Assembly: GCF_003403095.1 (NCBI RefSeq) | Contig: NZ_CP031555.1 | Coordinates: 868,001 to 932,000, forward strand | Source: Thalassospira indica | GTDB taxonomy: Bacteria; Pseudomonadota; Alphaproteobacteria; Rhodospirillales; Thalassospiraceae | Length of the DNA stretch: 64,000 nt | Reading direction: 5' to 3' | Shown: one piece after another, positions 29,475 through 38,321 of the stretch | How the letters are laid out: each line of letters starts with the position of its first letter | Position numbering within the stretch: the stretch's first letter is position 1 | The notes under the pieces: generated by a model | What the model was told of the DNA's origin: nothing | What the model saw: only the letters and a program-made list of their open reading frames with translations | Databases searched by the model: none | Program-made: the position numbers and the translations under genes

Positions 29475-30962
29475 ATGACCGAAGCGTATAAAAAGCTCGA
29501 AGCCCGTTTTCACCGTATGAGTGTCCTGTCCGGTATTGGCGGGATGTTGCACTGGGATATGGCTGTGATCATGCCAGACGGCGGTGCAGATGCCCGTTCC
29601 GAACAGCTTGCGACATTGAGTGTTCTGGAAAACGAGCTGATCAATGCGCCGGATCTGGGTGATCTGATCAGCAGTGCGGAAAGCGAGCGCCTTGACGATT
29701 GGCAGCAGGCCAATCTGGCGGAGATGAAGCGCGCCTGGGTTCATGGCACGGCGGTGCCAGTCGATCTGGTGGAGAAAATGTCACGGGCGGAAACCCGCTG
29801 TGAAGTGGCATGGCGCAAGGCGCGCGCCGACAACGATTTCAAAGGGCTCCTGCCGCACTTGCAGGAAGTGCTTGATCTGTCGATCGAGGCTGGCAAAGCC
29901 AAGGCAGAGGCATTGGGCACCTCGGTATATGATGCGTTGCTTGATCAGTATGATCCAATGATGCGCTCTGATCGGATCGATAGCCTGTTTGCCGAGCTGG
30001 AGAGCTTCCTGCCCGATTTTACCGCCGATGTGATCGAACGCCAGAAATCCGAAGATAAGCCGGTTAAACCAACCGGTCCGTTCGCGGTTGAAACCCAAAA
30101 CCGGATTGGCCTTGATCTGATGAAGGCGGTTGGTTTCGATTTTGACCACGGACGGTTGGACATTTCCCATCATCCGTTCTGTGGTGGCATTCCGGAAGAT
30201 GTGCGTTTGACCACGCGCTATGACGAGAATGATTTTACCTCGGCCATCATGGGGGTTCTGCACGAAACCGGTCATGCCATGTATGAGCGCGGATTGCCCG
30301 CCGATTGGCAAAACCAGCCGGTGGGCAAGGCGCGCGGTATGACCATGCATGAAAGCCAGTCGCTGCTTGTGGAAATGCAGGCCTGCCGGTCAGAAGAGTT
30401 TCTGACCTATGCCGGACCGGTGTTCAAGGAAGCCTTTGGCGGTGACAGCGCCGCGTGGGGGGCAGCAAACCTGCATCGCCTCTATACCCGCGTTGAGCCG
30501 GGCCTGATCCGTGTTGATGCCGACGAGGTGACCTATCCCGCACATGTGATCTTGCGCTATCGGTTGGAGCGCGCGCTGATCGAAGGCGACATGAAGCTTG
30601 TCGATCTGCCGGGCGCCTGGAACGAGTTGATGCAAAAACTTCTGGGCATTGTCCCCGAAGATGACCGCAATGGCTGCATGCAGGATATCCACTGGCCATC
30701 GGGTGCATGGGGATATTTCCCGACCTATACGTTAGGGGCGATGGCCGCAGCGCAAATCTTTGCCGCGGCCAAGGAATCCAACCCTGAAATACCCAACGCA
30801 CTGTCGCGTGGTGATTTCGCCCCGTTGATGGGCTGGCTTCGCGCAAACATTCACAGTCAGGCCTCAAGCAAATCCACCGATGCCATCCTTCAGGCCGCGA
30901 CCGGAAAGCCCCTTGGCGTGGATGCCTTTAGGACCCATCTTGAGAATAGGTACGGTCAGTAA
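29475..30962 (+). CDS. Carboxypeptidase M32 (Taq type)
   Basis: This cytosolic zinc metallocarboxypeptidase removes C-terminal amino acids with broad specificity. The 495-aa protein carries the active-site H263-ETG-H267 with the downstream HESQSLLVE zinc-ligand motif, and the HPFCGGIPEDVRLTTRY box diagnostic of M32 enzymes. AGGAG precedes the ATG. It lies downstream of the oxidase operon but is probably independent. Confidence 0.95.
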   Translation: MTEAYKKLEARFHRMSVLSGIGGMLHWDMAVIMPDGGADARSEQLATLSVLENELINAPDLGDLISSAESERLDDWQQANLAEMKRAWVHGTAVPVDLVEKMSRAETRCEVAWRKARADNDFKGLLPHLQEVLDLSIEAGKAKAEALGTSVYDALLDQYDPMMRSDRIDSLFAELESFLPDFTADVIERQKSEDKPVKPTGPFAVETQNRIGLDLMKAVGFDFDHGRLDISHHPFCGGIPEDVRLTTRYDENDFTSAIMGVLHETGHAMYERGLPADWQNQPVGKARGMTMHESQSLLVEMQACRSEEFLTYAGPVFKEAFGGDSAAWGAANLHRLYTRVEPGLIRVDADEVTYPAHVILRYRLERALIEGDMKLVDLPGAWNELMQKLLGIVPEDDRNGCMQDIHWPSGAWGYFPTYTLGAMAAAQIFAAAKESNPEIPNALSRGDFAPLMGWLRANIHSQASSKSTDAILQAATGKPLGVDAFRTHLENRYGQ

Positions 30963-31077
30963 ATTCAATTGAATGGGCCCGGCAATCTGCTAGCATTGAT
31001 TTATTGATCGGTGATACACGCGGCCATCGATCCTCGGGACAAGAAGTTCCCAAACCTTTCATGGGCTCTGCAAACAC

Positions 31078-31497
31078 ATGGGCATAACCGACGGCAACAA
31101 GAAGGTGATGGACCGGCAGGTCTTTGCCATCGATCAGGTTATTTTCCGGGAAGGAAAGCCTGGAAACGCTGCCTATGTCGTGCAGGAAGGCAAAGTCGAA
31201 ATATTCAAGACGCTGGGCGAAGGCAAAGAGGTTATTCTCGGATCGATCGAGGCCGGTGGTCTTTTTGGTGAGCTTGCACTTGTCGATAATCAGCCGCGCA
31301 TGGCCTCTGCCCGGGCGAAAGAACGTACCGTTTTGATCGCGATCAGCCGCCAAACGTTTGAAAAGAAAATGTCGGGGTCGGACCGGTTTATCAAAGCCGT
31401 GTTGCGAATCCTTTTGGGCAACTACCGCACGGTTGTGCGCCGGGCGGCATTGGCTGAGTCAAAGCTCAAGGAACATGGCATTCCGCTTGACGGTTAG
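31078..31497 (+). CDS. Stand-alone cyclic nucleotide-binding domain protein
   Basis: The 139-aa protein is almost entirely one cNMP-binding domain (about residues 10-110). It shows a phosphate-binding-cassette-like GGLFGELALVDNQPRMASA, where the R-x-A-S pattern suggests cAMP or cGMP binding. A short helical tail follows, with no helix-turn-helix and no effector domain. It may act as a partner-binding sensor rather than as a transcription factor. The start could be the ATG at 31078 or, with a nearer AAGG, the ATG at 31108. It lies just upstream of thrC on the same strand. Confidence 0.82.
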   Translation: MGITDGNKKVMDRQVFAIDQVIFREGKPGNAAYVVQEGKVEIFKTLGEGKEVILGSIEAGGLFGELALVDNQPRMASARAKERTVLIAISRQTFEKKMSGSDRFIKAVLRILLGNYRTVVRRAALAESKLKEHGIPLDG

Positions 31498-31683
31498 GGT
31501 GGGCTGAATGCGGGGTGGGGCCGTGGCTTGCGCGATAATGCGTAAAGCACGGCAGGCTTGCTGGATTGTCCCTTGACTATATCTGCTCAAACCCTCACTA
31601 AATCAGGCTTTGGCGTGTTGTTTGGGGGCGATTTGTGCCCAAATGCACGCAACCGATATTCGCCTTATGCAGGAGCAGGTCTA

Positions 31684-33080
31684 GTGCGCTATGTCAGCAC
31701 GCGGGGAAGCGCCCCCGTTTTGCAGTTCGATGAAGTTCTTCTTGCCGGTCTGGCCCGTGACGGGGGCTTTATGTTCCCGAAACATGGCCGACCTTTTCCA
31801 AGGATGACATTCATGCGCTGCGAACTCTGACTTATGCCGAAGTGGCCTTCAAAGTCATCCAGCCGTTTGTTGCCGGCACTGTTGATGACGACGCCCTTAA
31901 GACCATTCTTGAAGATACCTATCGCGGCTTTGATCACGAAGCCGTCGCGCCGCTCAAACAGCTTGGCCCGAATGACTGGGTAATGGAGCTGTTCCATGGC
32001 CCGACGCTGGCGTTTAAGGACTATGCGCTTCAGGTGGTTGGTCGCCTGTTTGATCATGTTCTGGCCAAACGCGGCGAGCGGATCACGATTGTTGGGGCGA
32101 CGTCGGGTGATACCGGGTCGGCCGCGATTGAGGCCTGCCGGGATCGTGAAAATATCGACATCTTCATCCTGCATCCCAAAGGCCGCGTTTCGGAAGTTCA
32201 GCGTCGTCAGATGACGACCATCCTTTCGGACAATGTGCACAATATTGCGGTCGAAGGTTCGTTTGATGATTGCCAGGATCTGGTCAAGGCGCTGTTTAAC
32301 GACCATGGCTTCCGCGATGAGGTTGGCCTGTCGGCAGTGAACTCGATCAACTGGGCGCGCATCATGTGCCAGATCGTCTATTACTTCTGGGCGGGTGTGC
32401 AGCTTGGCTCGCCGGAACGCGAAATTTCCTTCTCGGTGCCGTCGGGCAACTTCGGCAATGTTTATGCCGGTTATGCCGCCATGCAGATGGGCCTTCCGAT
32501 CAAACAATTCGTGGTTGGTGCCAACCGCAATGACATTCTGGCTCGTTTCTTTGAAACCGGGACCATGAAGATGGAAGGCGTTGAGCCGTCGCTCAGCCCT
32601 TCGATGGATATTCAGGTCAGCTCGAATTTTGAGCGCCTGATGTTTGATCTTTATGACCGTGACGGGCTTGCGATTGCCGAGATGCTGACCAAGTTCCGTG
32701 AAACCGGTGTTATGGAAATGTCGCAGGGCCAGTTTGGCCGCGCGCGCGAACATTTCGATGGCTATCGACTGGATGACGAAGAAACGAAAGCCGCAATCAA
32801 GGATGTGTTGGCAACCAGTGGCGAACTGGTGGATCCGCATTCGGTGATCGGTATCGTGTCAGGCCGTCAGTGCAATCGCGACAAATCGGTACCGATGGTG
32901 GCCCTGGCAACCGCACATCCGGCGAAATTCCCGGATGCGGTCAAGCAGGCGTCGGGCATCTACCCGGACTTGCCGCCGCGTCTTTCTGATCTATATGACC
33001 GACCTGAAAAGGTCGAACCAATGTCCAACGATGTGGCGGCCTTGATGGCGCATGTCCGCAAGAACCGGCGTGCAGCCTGA
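31684..33080 (+). pseudogene. thrC: Threonine synthase gene with a one-base frameshift
   Basis: ThrC is a PLP enzyme that converts O-phosphohomoserine to threonine. The gene begins at GTG 31684 (AGGAG upstream), reading RYVSTRGSAPVLQF, then leaves frame at about 31762-31770 (GGGGGCTTT) and hits a TGA at 31828. Adding one base there restores DGGLYVPETWPTFS and a single frame of about 465 aa, the normal family length. The remaining 400 residues, including the PLP lysine in TLAFKDYALQ and the SGDTGSAA loop, are intact. Either the strain has lost one base or the sequence has a homopolymer error. The intact downstream frame has a GTG at 31842, but that product would lack the N-terminal domain. Confidence 0.88.
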
Positions 33081-33127
33081 AGACCAGCCATGGTTGGGAA
33101 AAGAATGCGAAACAGGAGTAATGCTAT

Positions 33128-34387
33128 ATGACAGTCGAGCTCACCCAGCTTGACAATGGAATGATTGTCGCGACTGACCGCCTTGATCATGTGCAGTCGG
33201 TTGCCTTGGGCACGTGGGTTGATGTCGGGGCGCGTAACGAGACGCCCGACATTAACGGCATTTCTCATATGCTTGAGCATATGGCGTTCAAGGGCACGCG
33301 TCGTCGTTCCGCGCTTCAGATTTCCGAAGAAATCGAAGCAGTTGGCGGGCAGATGAATGCCTATACCTCGCGCGAGAACACGGCCTATTATTGCAAAGTC
33401 CTGCACGAAGATCAGGAACTGGCGATTGATGTGATTGCCGACATCCTTCAGCATTCCACACTGGATGCGAAGGAACTTGAACGCGAACGTCAGGTCATCC
33501 TGCAGGAAATCGGTCAGGCCAATGACACGCCTGACGACATCATTTTCGATTACTTCCAGGAAACCGCCCTGCCAAATCAGGCATTGGGGCGTTCGATCCT
33601 TGGCAGTCCGGAAAATGTATCGTCGCTCAGCCGTGATCATTTGTTTGATTTCATGTCACGCCGCTACAGCCCGAAACGCATGGTGTTTTCTGCATCGGGC
33701 AAGATCGAACATGATCGCGTTGTCGATATGGTCGCCAAGAAATTCGACAGCCTTCCGGCCCATGAAGATCACGAGATGGAGCCGCTTAAATACGAAGGCG
33801 GCAGCAGGATCGAAAACCGCAAGCTTGAACAGGTGCATGTGATCTTTGGTCTGCCGACCGTGTCCTACACCGATGACAGCTTCTATGACCTTCAGGTGTT
33901 CAACACCCTTCTGGGTGGTGGTATGTCGTCACGTCTGTTCCAGGAGATCCGTGAAAAGCGCGGTCTGGTCTATTCGGTCTATAGCTTCTCGTCGCACTAT
34001 GTTGATGGTGGCTTGTTCTCGATCTATGCCGGGACCGGTGCCAATGACGTTGGCGAATTGATGCCGGTCATGTGTGATGAACTGGTCCGCGCGACCGAGG
34101 ATCTGACCGAAGAAGAAGTCGCACGTGCACGTGCGCAGCTCAAGGCATCTGTGGTGATGGCGATGGAAAGCAATTCCGGTCGCTGTGAAACACTGGCCCG
34201 TCAGATCCAGATTTTCGGCCGCCCGCAAAGCATGGAAGAAATCGTTGAAAAGATCGACGGTGTTGACCTTGAAAGCGTGCGCCGTTCGGGCAAGGCATTG
34301 CTGGATGGCACACCGACCGTGACGGCGCTTGGTCCTGTCGATCAGATGCCTTCGTATGACGATCTGGCGGCACGCCTGCGTAGCTAG
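33128..34387 (+). CDS. M16 family zinc peptidase (mitochondrial processing peptidase-like)
   Basis: This is a zinc metalloprotease of the pitrilysin family, related to the mitochondrial processing peptidase. The 419-aa protein has the inverted zinc motif H47-ML-E50-H51 with the downstream Glu in ENTAYYCKVLHEDQE. A second inactive M16 domain follows (about 200-400), containing GGGMSSRLFQEIREKRGLVYSV. AGGAG lies 9 nt before the ATG. It follows thrC, an order common in alphaproteobacteria. Physiological substrates are unknown. Confidence 0.92.
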   Translation: MTVELTQLDNGMIVATDRLDHVQSVALGTWVDVGARNETPDINGISHMLEHMAFKGTRRRSALQISEEIEAVGGQMNAYTSRENTAYYCKVLHEDQELAIDVIADILQHSTLDAKELERERQVILQEIGQANDTPDDIIFDYFQETALPNQALGRSILGSPENVSSLSRDHLFDFMSRRYSPKRMVFSASGKIEHDRVVDMVAKKFDSLPAHEDHEMEPLKYEGGSRIENRKLEQVHVIFGLPTVSYTDDSFYDLQVFNTLLGGGMSSRLFQEIREKRGLVYSVYSFSSHYVDGGLFSIYAGTGANDVGELMPVMCDELVRATEDLTEEEVARARAQLKASVVMAMESNSGRCETLARQIQIFGRPQSMEEIVEKIDGVDLESVRRSGKALLDGTPTVTALGPVDQMPSYDDLAARLRS

Positions 34388-34411
34388 GCTCACGCGATCT
34401 TTGAACACATT

Positions 34412-34450
34412 AACGGCACCTGCCTGACCCGGCTGGTGCCGTTTCTTTTT
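34412..34450 (+). terminator. Rho-independent terminator after the M16 peptidase
   Basis: AACGGCACC (34412-34420) pairs with GGTGCCGTT (34435-34443), a 9-bp stem with a 14-nt loop, followed by TCTTTTT. Confidence 0.82.
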
Positions 34451-34507
34451 GCGACGTACTCTAGGCTGGTGTATCCCGATAGCAGGACAGTTCGTGGAAA
34501 GTGCAGC

Positions 34508-35428
34508 ATGCAATATGCCTTTGACATAGGGGGCTCGAATATCGAGTTCGGTGTTTTTGATGCCAATGGGGCGATGATGCTTCATCGCAAGGCATCGACA
34601 CCGCGTGATGACCGCGATGCCTTTGTCAAAATCCTGGCGAGCTTTGTGCACGAGGCCGATGAGCAATATGGCAGATGCGATGTTGGCATCAGCCTTGCCG
34701 GCGGGATGGATCCGCAAAGCGGGTCGGTTATTTCTGCCAATATTCCAGCCATCAAGGATTGGCCACTGGCGGCCGAGCTTTCAGCCATACTGGACCGTCC
34801 TGTTCTGGTCGAAAATGACGCCGATTGTTTTGCCTTGGCCGAGGCAACAACAGGTGCCGCCCAAAACGCCCGAACCGTCTTTGCCATTATCCTTGGTACC
34901 GGGGTTGGTGGCGGAATTGTGTTCGATGGTCAGTTCGTTGGCGGTAACAGCGGTATCCGTGGCGAATGGGGGCATGGCAATGATGTCACCGGTAGCCTCG
35001 TTAAACATGGCCTGTCGGCGGTTGCCTGTGGCTGCGGGCGCACAGGATGCCTTGATAGCTGGGGCGGGGCGCGCGGGCTTGAACGGATTTACGCGCAACT
35101 CCATGATCAGGCACCTGCAAGCCACGACATCACAACGGCATGGCTGGCCAGGGATGACAAGGCAGCACGGGTTATCGGCATCTATTGTGATCTGGTTGCC
35201 CGTGAATTGGCACTGATGGTTAATGTTCTCGATCCGGACTGTGTCCCGGTGGGCGGCGGATTGGCATCCGAGACCGCCTTGATCGCAGAGATTGACACCC
35301 GGGTGCGAAAGCATGCCCTGGGGCGCTATGACGGGCCGCTGGTGGTGCCCGGCGCCCATGCCCGGGATGGCGGTTTGCGGGGGGCAGCCCTTTTGCACCA
35401 GATGACAGCACGGCCGAAATCCGGATAA
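34508..35428 (+). CDS. ROK family sugar kinase, NagK-like
   Basis: This cytosolic kinase probably phosphorylates N-acetylglucosamine or a related hexose. The 306-aa product has the phosphate-binding DIGGSNIEFGVFD (residues 5-17), the catalytic ENDADCFALAE, and the ROK zinc motif CGCGRTGCLDSW. The EWGHG segment, in place of the usual E-x-GH-E, fits the GlcNAc kinase type. The ATG at 34508 follows GGAAAG. It stands alone after a terminator, so substrate assignment rests on motifs only. Confidence 0.85.
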   Translation: MQYAFDIGGSNIEFGVFDANGAMMLHRKASTPRDDRDAFVKILASFVHEADEQYGRCDVGISLAGGMDPQSGSVISANIPAIKDWPLAAELSAILDRPVLVENDADCFALAEATTGAAQNARTVFAIILGTGVGGGIVFDGQFVGGNSGIRGEWGHGNDVTGSLVKHGLSAVACGCGRTGCLDSWGGARGLERIYAQLHDQAPASHDITTAWLARDDKAARVIGIYCDLVARELALMVNVLDPDCVPVGGGLASETALIAEIDTRVRKHALGRYDGPLVVPGAHARDGGLRGAALLHQMTARPKSG

Positions 35429-35553
35429 CCGAGCCGGTCATATCAGAAAAATATTATCCAATCATAAGAATGGCCTATGCCTTGGTATGCTTACGGTTTA
35501 GAATTTGCCGCATGCGATTATCGGACTTAATTGTCGCACTATAACAAGGCTTT

Positions 35554-36576
35554 ATGACTGGCGTTTTTGCGCAAAGCCGTGCCAGTCAAAAAATGGGAAA
35601 TCACATGACCACCGAGTTTGAGACCGATCATCAGGGCGAAATGGCCAAAATGTTCGAACAGCGTGTTGAGGCGATCCTGAAGCTCGGTATTGAGCAGTTT
35701 GGTCTGCCAGTCGGCATCTTTAGTGCGATTGGCGAACAGACCTATGAAATTCGACAGGTGTTCCATCCGGAAAATGCCCTGACCCCGGGCATGGAATTCG
35801 ATCTTGATGAGACATTCTGCAGTCAGGTTATTTCGGCCAGCAAAGTCTTTGCTTTTCATGATGTCAGTGAAAGCGAACTGGGATCGCATCCGGCCGGCGA
35901 AAAATTCGGGTTTGCCGCCTATCTTGGCGCACCGATTGTTGTCGAAGGCGAATGCATCGGGACCCTTGCATTCGGCAGCCCCGTACCGGTGAAGGCCTTT
36001 ACCAAGCATGATATCGATCTGGTGCAGCTTTTTGCCGACTCAATCGGGCAGGCGGTTGCCCATATCCATGATCGCAAGGCACTTGATCAGGCGCGCAAGG
36101 ATATCGAGCTTTCTGCCAATACCGATCCCCTGACGGGGCTTTACAATCGCCATTACATGGAAGGCATCTTGCGAACCGAGCTTGAACGTTCAAACCGTTA
36201 TGGCAATGCGGTTGTGATCGGGATTGTCTATTTCGACAATCTCAAGAACCTGAATGAGAACTTTGGCTATGATGCCGGTGATGCCGCGCTAAAACTGTTT
36301 GCCAAGGTGGCATCGGGCATGAAGCGCGAAACCGATGTCATCGCGCGCTGGAGCGACAAGGAATTCATTATCCTGATGCCTGAAACCGGGGCCGCAGGTG
36401 CATTGAACTACCTACAACGCCTGACAGAGCGCGTTGGTGCCGAGGATTTCGAGGCCGGAAGCGCACACCCGAAGCTTACACTCAGCATCGGCCTTGGCAT
36501 TGCGGAGGCTGGCGATACGCTTGATAAACTGGTGTCGCGCGCCAGCATAGCCATGCACCAATCCAAGCAGTCCTGA
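35554..36576 (+). CDS. GAF-GGDEF protein with degenerate active site
   Basis: The 340-aa protein has a GAF domain (about residues 30-170) and a GGDEF domain (about 185-335) with the start motif DPLTGLYNRHYM. The catalytic GGDEF is replaced by WSDKEF, so it is unlikely to synthesise c-di-GMP and may act as a receptor or scaffold. No membrane helix is visible, so it is cytosolic. Starts at 35554 (AAGG upstream), 35593 or 35605 (MTTEFET) are all possible and do not affect either domain. It is monocistronic. Confidence 0.82.
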   Translation: MTGVFAQSRASQKMGNHMTTEFETDHQGEMAKMFEQRVEAILKLGIEQFGLPVGIFSAIGEQTYEIRQVFHPENALTPGMEFDLDETFCSQVISASKVFAFHDVSESELGSHPAGEKFGFAAYLGAPIVVEGECIGTLAFGSPVPVKAFTKHDIDLVQLFADSIGQAVAHIHDRKALDQARKDIELSANTDPLTGLYNRHYMEGILRTELERSNRYGNAVVIGIVYFDNLKNLNENFGYDAGDAALKLFAKVASGMKRETDVIARWSDKEFIILMPETGAAGALNYLQRLTERVGAEDFEAGSAHPKLTLSIGLGIAEAGDTLDKLVSRASIAMHQSKQS

Positions 36577-36604
36577 TTGGTTCGTTAGTGTCAGAGCAAA
36601 CAGG

Positions 36605-36622
36605 AACTGCATCAGAGCAGTT
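36605..36622 (-). terminator. Weak hairpin at the end of the unknown membrane gene
   Basis: AACTGC-ATCAGA-GCAGTT overlaps the stop codon of the minus-strand gene. The stem is only 6 bp and the T-tract is poor, so termination is uncertain. Confidence 0.3.
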
Positions 36623-37941
36623 TACGTTTTTTTCGACCGCGCCATTTTGTTCGCCTCTTTGCCGCTTAGTTCGAGTGTAGTACCTTGGGGGCCATGTTGA
36701 ACTCTCGCTGCACCGCTTAGCAATGCTGTCCAGGCCTCCATTGGAGTGATCTCGGCGTGATCCTGCTCACTTGTTTGGAAAAGGCCGTGGCATGCGCCAT
36801 CAATCCATCTATCAGGAAGTACACGGCCTTCTTTGGTTGTCATCTCCATAATTGTCTCAATCGTCCAACTTGCTCTATTGATATCCAATGAGTATTTCTG
36901 GAGATCTTGAGAGACCTTAACGTTGGCAATATAGGTTCGTCTAAGCCAGCTAACCGTGTAGACAAGAAAGCCAATGCAGGCGAAAGATGACAGAGATCCT
37001 CTGAGAAATTCGGCAATCAACCATGTTTGGAAATTTGAGTTAGTGCTTTGGCTGGACTGTTCAGCTGCAGCGGTAATGAGATTGTCAAAGCTAGCGAAAC
37101 TCGATAGCGCAAAATAGCCAGCTACGCAGGCGATCAAAAACGAGCCTACACAAATCGCAATGTTCAGGTTGCTTGTTTCTTTTGGTAACAAGGATCCAGC
37201 AACGCGATCACTAATCTCGCTTGTAATGCTCTCGCGAAGTTGTCGACGCACATGCATATGGTCACGATCATCAAGCTCCTTTTGCTTGGCTTTGACTTTC
37301 CGCTCAAGCTCGCTTATTCGAGCTTCTTCTTGATCAATATAGTTCTTGTATTCTGTGCGTTTGGATCGGATTTCCTCCTGCACTTCATCGGAAATTTTCC
37401 GTCGCTCTTCAGCGAATGCTGCCCGCTCAGCGGCGGACTCTTCAACCATCCGTGTTTGAAGTGCGCTAAGGTCAGCAAGCTGTGCCTGAAGGATATCGAT
37501 AGCGCTTCCGGCTTTTCCGTCTCCAGCATCAGGGGTTTTCAGTATCAAGTGGGCATTAATTAGCTGAGTAAGGCCATGTATATCTGTAGCAGAGGGAGTA
37601 ACCGCACTGCCGCCTTGGCCCGGTAAAACAATAACTTCGTCAAAGTAAGGAGAAGGTACTCTGATGTTAATGTTTTGGTTTTGCCCATTTGGCGGTGTCG
37701 GTGTGGTTCCGCGCCGATAATATATTGTGAACTTGTGTACATCCGTGACGAGATCGACAGCATCAATTGAGAAAGTCTTCTTCTTTCCTACAACTGATTC
37801 TAGTTCCGCTAAATCAAGTGTGACATTCCCAAATCGACAGCTCTCTTGCAGTCGGCCGAAGGATTCAACAATAGCTCTCATCAACTTCATGATTTGAGCA
37901 TCGTTTAGTCTGCCGGTTGGGAAGAACACATGTTGCGCCAT
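36622..37941 (-). CDS. Unrecognised coiled-coil membrane protein, probably acquired
   Basis: I do not recognise this 439-aa protein. Visible parts: a soluble N-terminal region (about 1-150) with the Pro/Asn-rich turn TPTPPNGQNQ; a long charged coiled coil (about 155-250); two hydrophobic helices (about 257-280 and 310-333); and a C-terminal soluble part ending in a Lys-rich tail. The start has AGGA at good spacing. The region is visibly AT-richer than its neighbours and uses rarer codons. It lies next to tRNA-Gln, a common integration site, and interrupts an otherwise core-genome stretch. I see no direct repeat of the tRNA end on its far side. Function unknown; an envelope or defence sensor is only a guess. 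Confidence 0.8.
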   Translation of the reverse strand: MAQHVFFPTGRLNDAQIMKLMRAIVESFGRLQESCRFGNVTLDLAELESVVGKKKTFSIDAVDLVTDVHKFTIYYRRGTTPTPPNGQNQNINIRVPSPYFDEVIVLPGQGGSAVTPSATDIHGLTQLINAHLILKTPDAGDGKAGSAIDILQAQLADLSALQTRMVEESAAERAAFAEERRKISDEVQEEIRSKRTEYKNYIDQEEARISELERKVKAKQKELDDRDHMHVRRQLRESITSEISDRVAGSLLPKETSNLNIAICVGSFLIACVAGYFALSSFASFDNLITAAAEQSSQSTNSNFQTWLIAEFLRGSLSSFACIGFLVYTVSWLRRTYIANVKVSQDLQKYSLDINRASWTIETIMEMTTKEGRVLPDRWIDGACHGLFQTSEQDHAEITPMEAWTALLSGAARVQHGPQGTTLELSGKEANKMARSKKT

Positions 37942-38042
37942 AACGCTGTTCCTATGCTTTATTTTAGTTTGTTCATATGGAACTAAAGGTTGCAGAATTG
38001 AGGGTTTAACTCAAGCGCGTATTGATTGGGTTTAAGGCAAAC

Positions 38043-38147
38043 ATGCGCGATGCATCAGTCAAAGACATGCCGAAAGCGGGAATAAAGGGTAGCACGTTCA
38101 CTGAATTTCCCTTGGAAGAAGCAGGCAAAAGAAAACCGCTTTGAGGA
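38043..38147 (+). CDS. Possible small protein, 34 codons
   Basis: A 34-residue frame begins with ATG 5 nt after AAGG and ends in the stem of the tRNA-Gln terminator. It runs opposite to its neighbours. The product is basic with the sequence part FTEFPLEEAGKRK. There is no independent support, and it may be chance. Confidence 0.2.
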
Positions 38148-38164
38148 AAACCTCAAAGCGGTTT
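38133..38164 (-). terminator. Strong terminator directly after tRNA-Gln
   Basis: AAACCGCTTTGAGG (38133-38146) pairs perfectly with CCTCAAAGCGGTTT (38151-38164), a 14-bp stem with an AAAA loop. On the minus strand it is followed by TTTTCTTTT. It begins 5 nt after the tRNA CCA end. Confidence 0.92.
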
Positions 38165-38168
38165 GTCT

Positions 38169-38243
38169 TGGCTGGGGCGGTAGGATTCGAACCTACGGTA
38201 CACGATACCAAAAACCGATGCCTTACCACTTGGCCACGCCCCA
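38169..38243 (-). tRNA. tRNA-Gln (anticodon TTG)
   Basis: The minus strand folds into a cloverleaf: acceptor TGGGGCG/CGCCCCA, D-arm GCC/GGC, anticodon loop TTTTGGT with anticodon TTG at 38211-38209, and T-arm with GGTTCGAATCC. The 3' CCA is encoded. It reads CAA codons. It lies downstream of ispE on the same strand. Confidence 0.95.
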
Positions 38244-38321
38244 TCAGCGTGCGTGGCGCGGAAAATAGCGCCCTCATGACAAGAGTGCAACCCTCTATTT
38301 GAAGGTTTTTTTATCTCGCGC

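Noticed and set aside
31741..31830. Programmed frameshifting in thrC
   Set aside because: The site GGGGGCTTT does not match a known slippery signal with a downstream structure, and thrC is not known to use frameshifting; error or mutation is simpler.
36577..38243. Genomic island with flanking attachment repeats at tRNA-Gln
   Set aside because: I found no copy of the tRNA 3' end on the far side of the unknown gene and no integrase, so a full island cannot be claimed.
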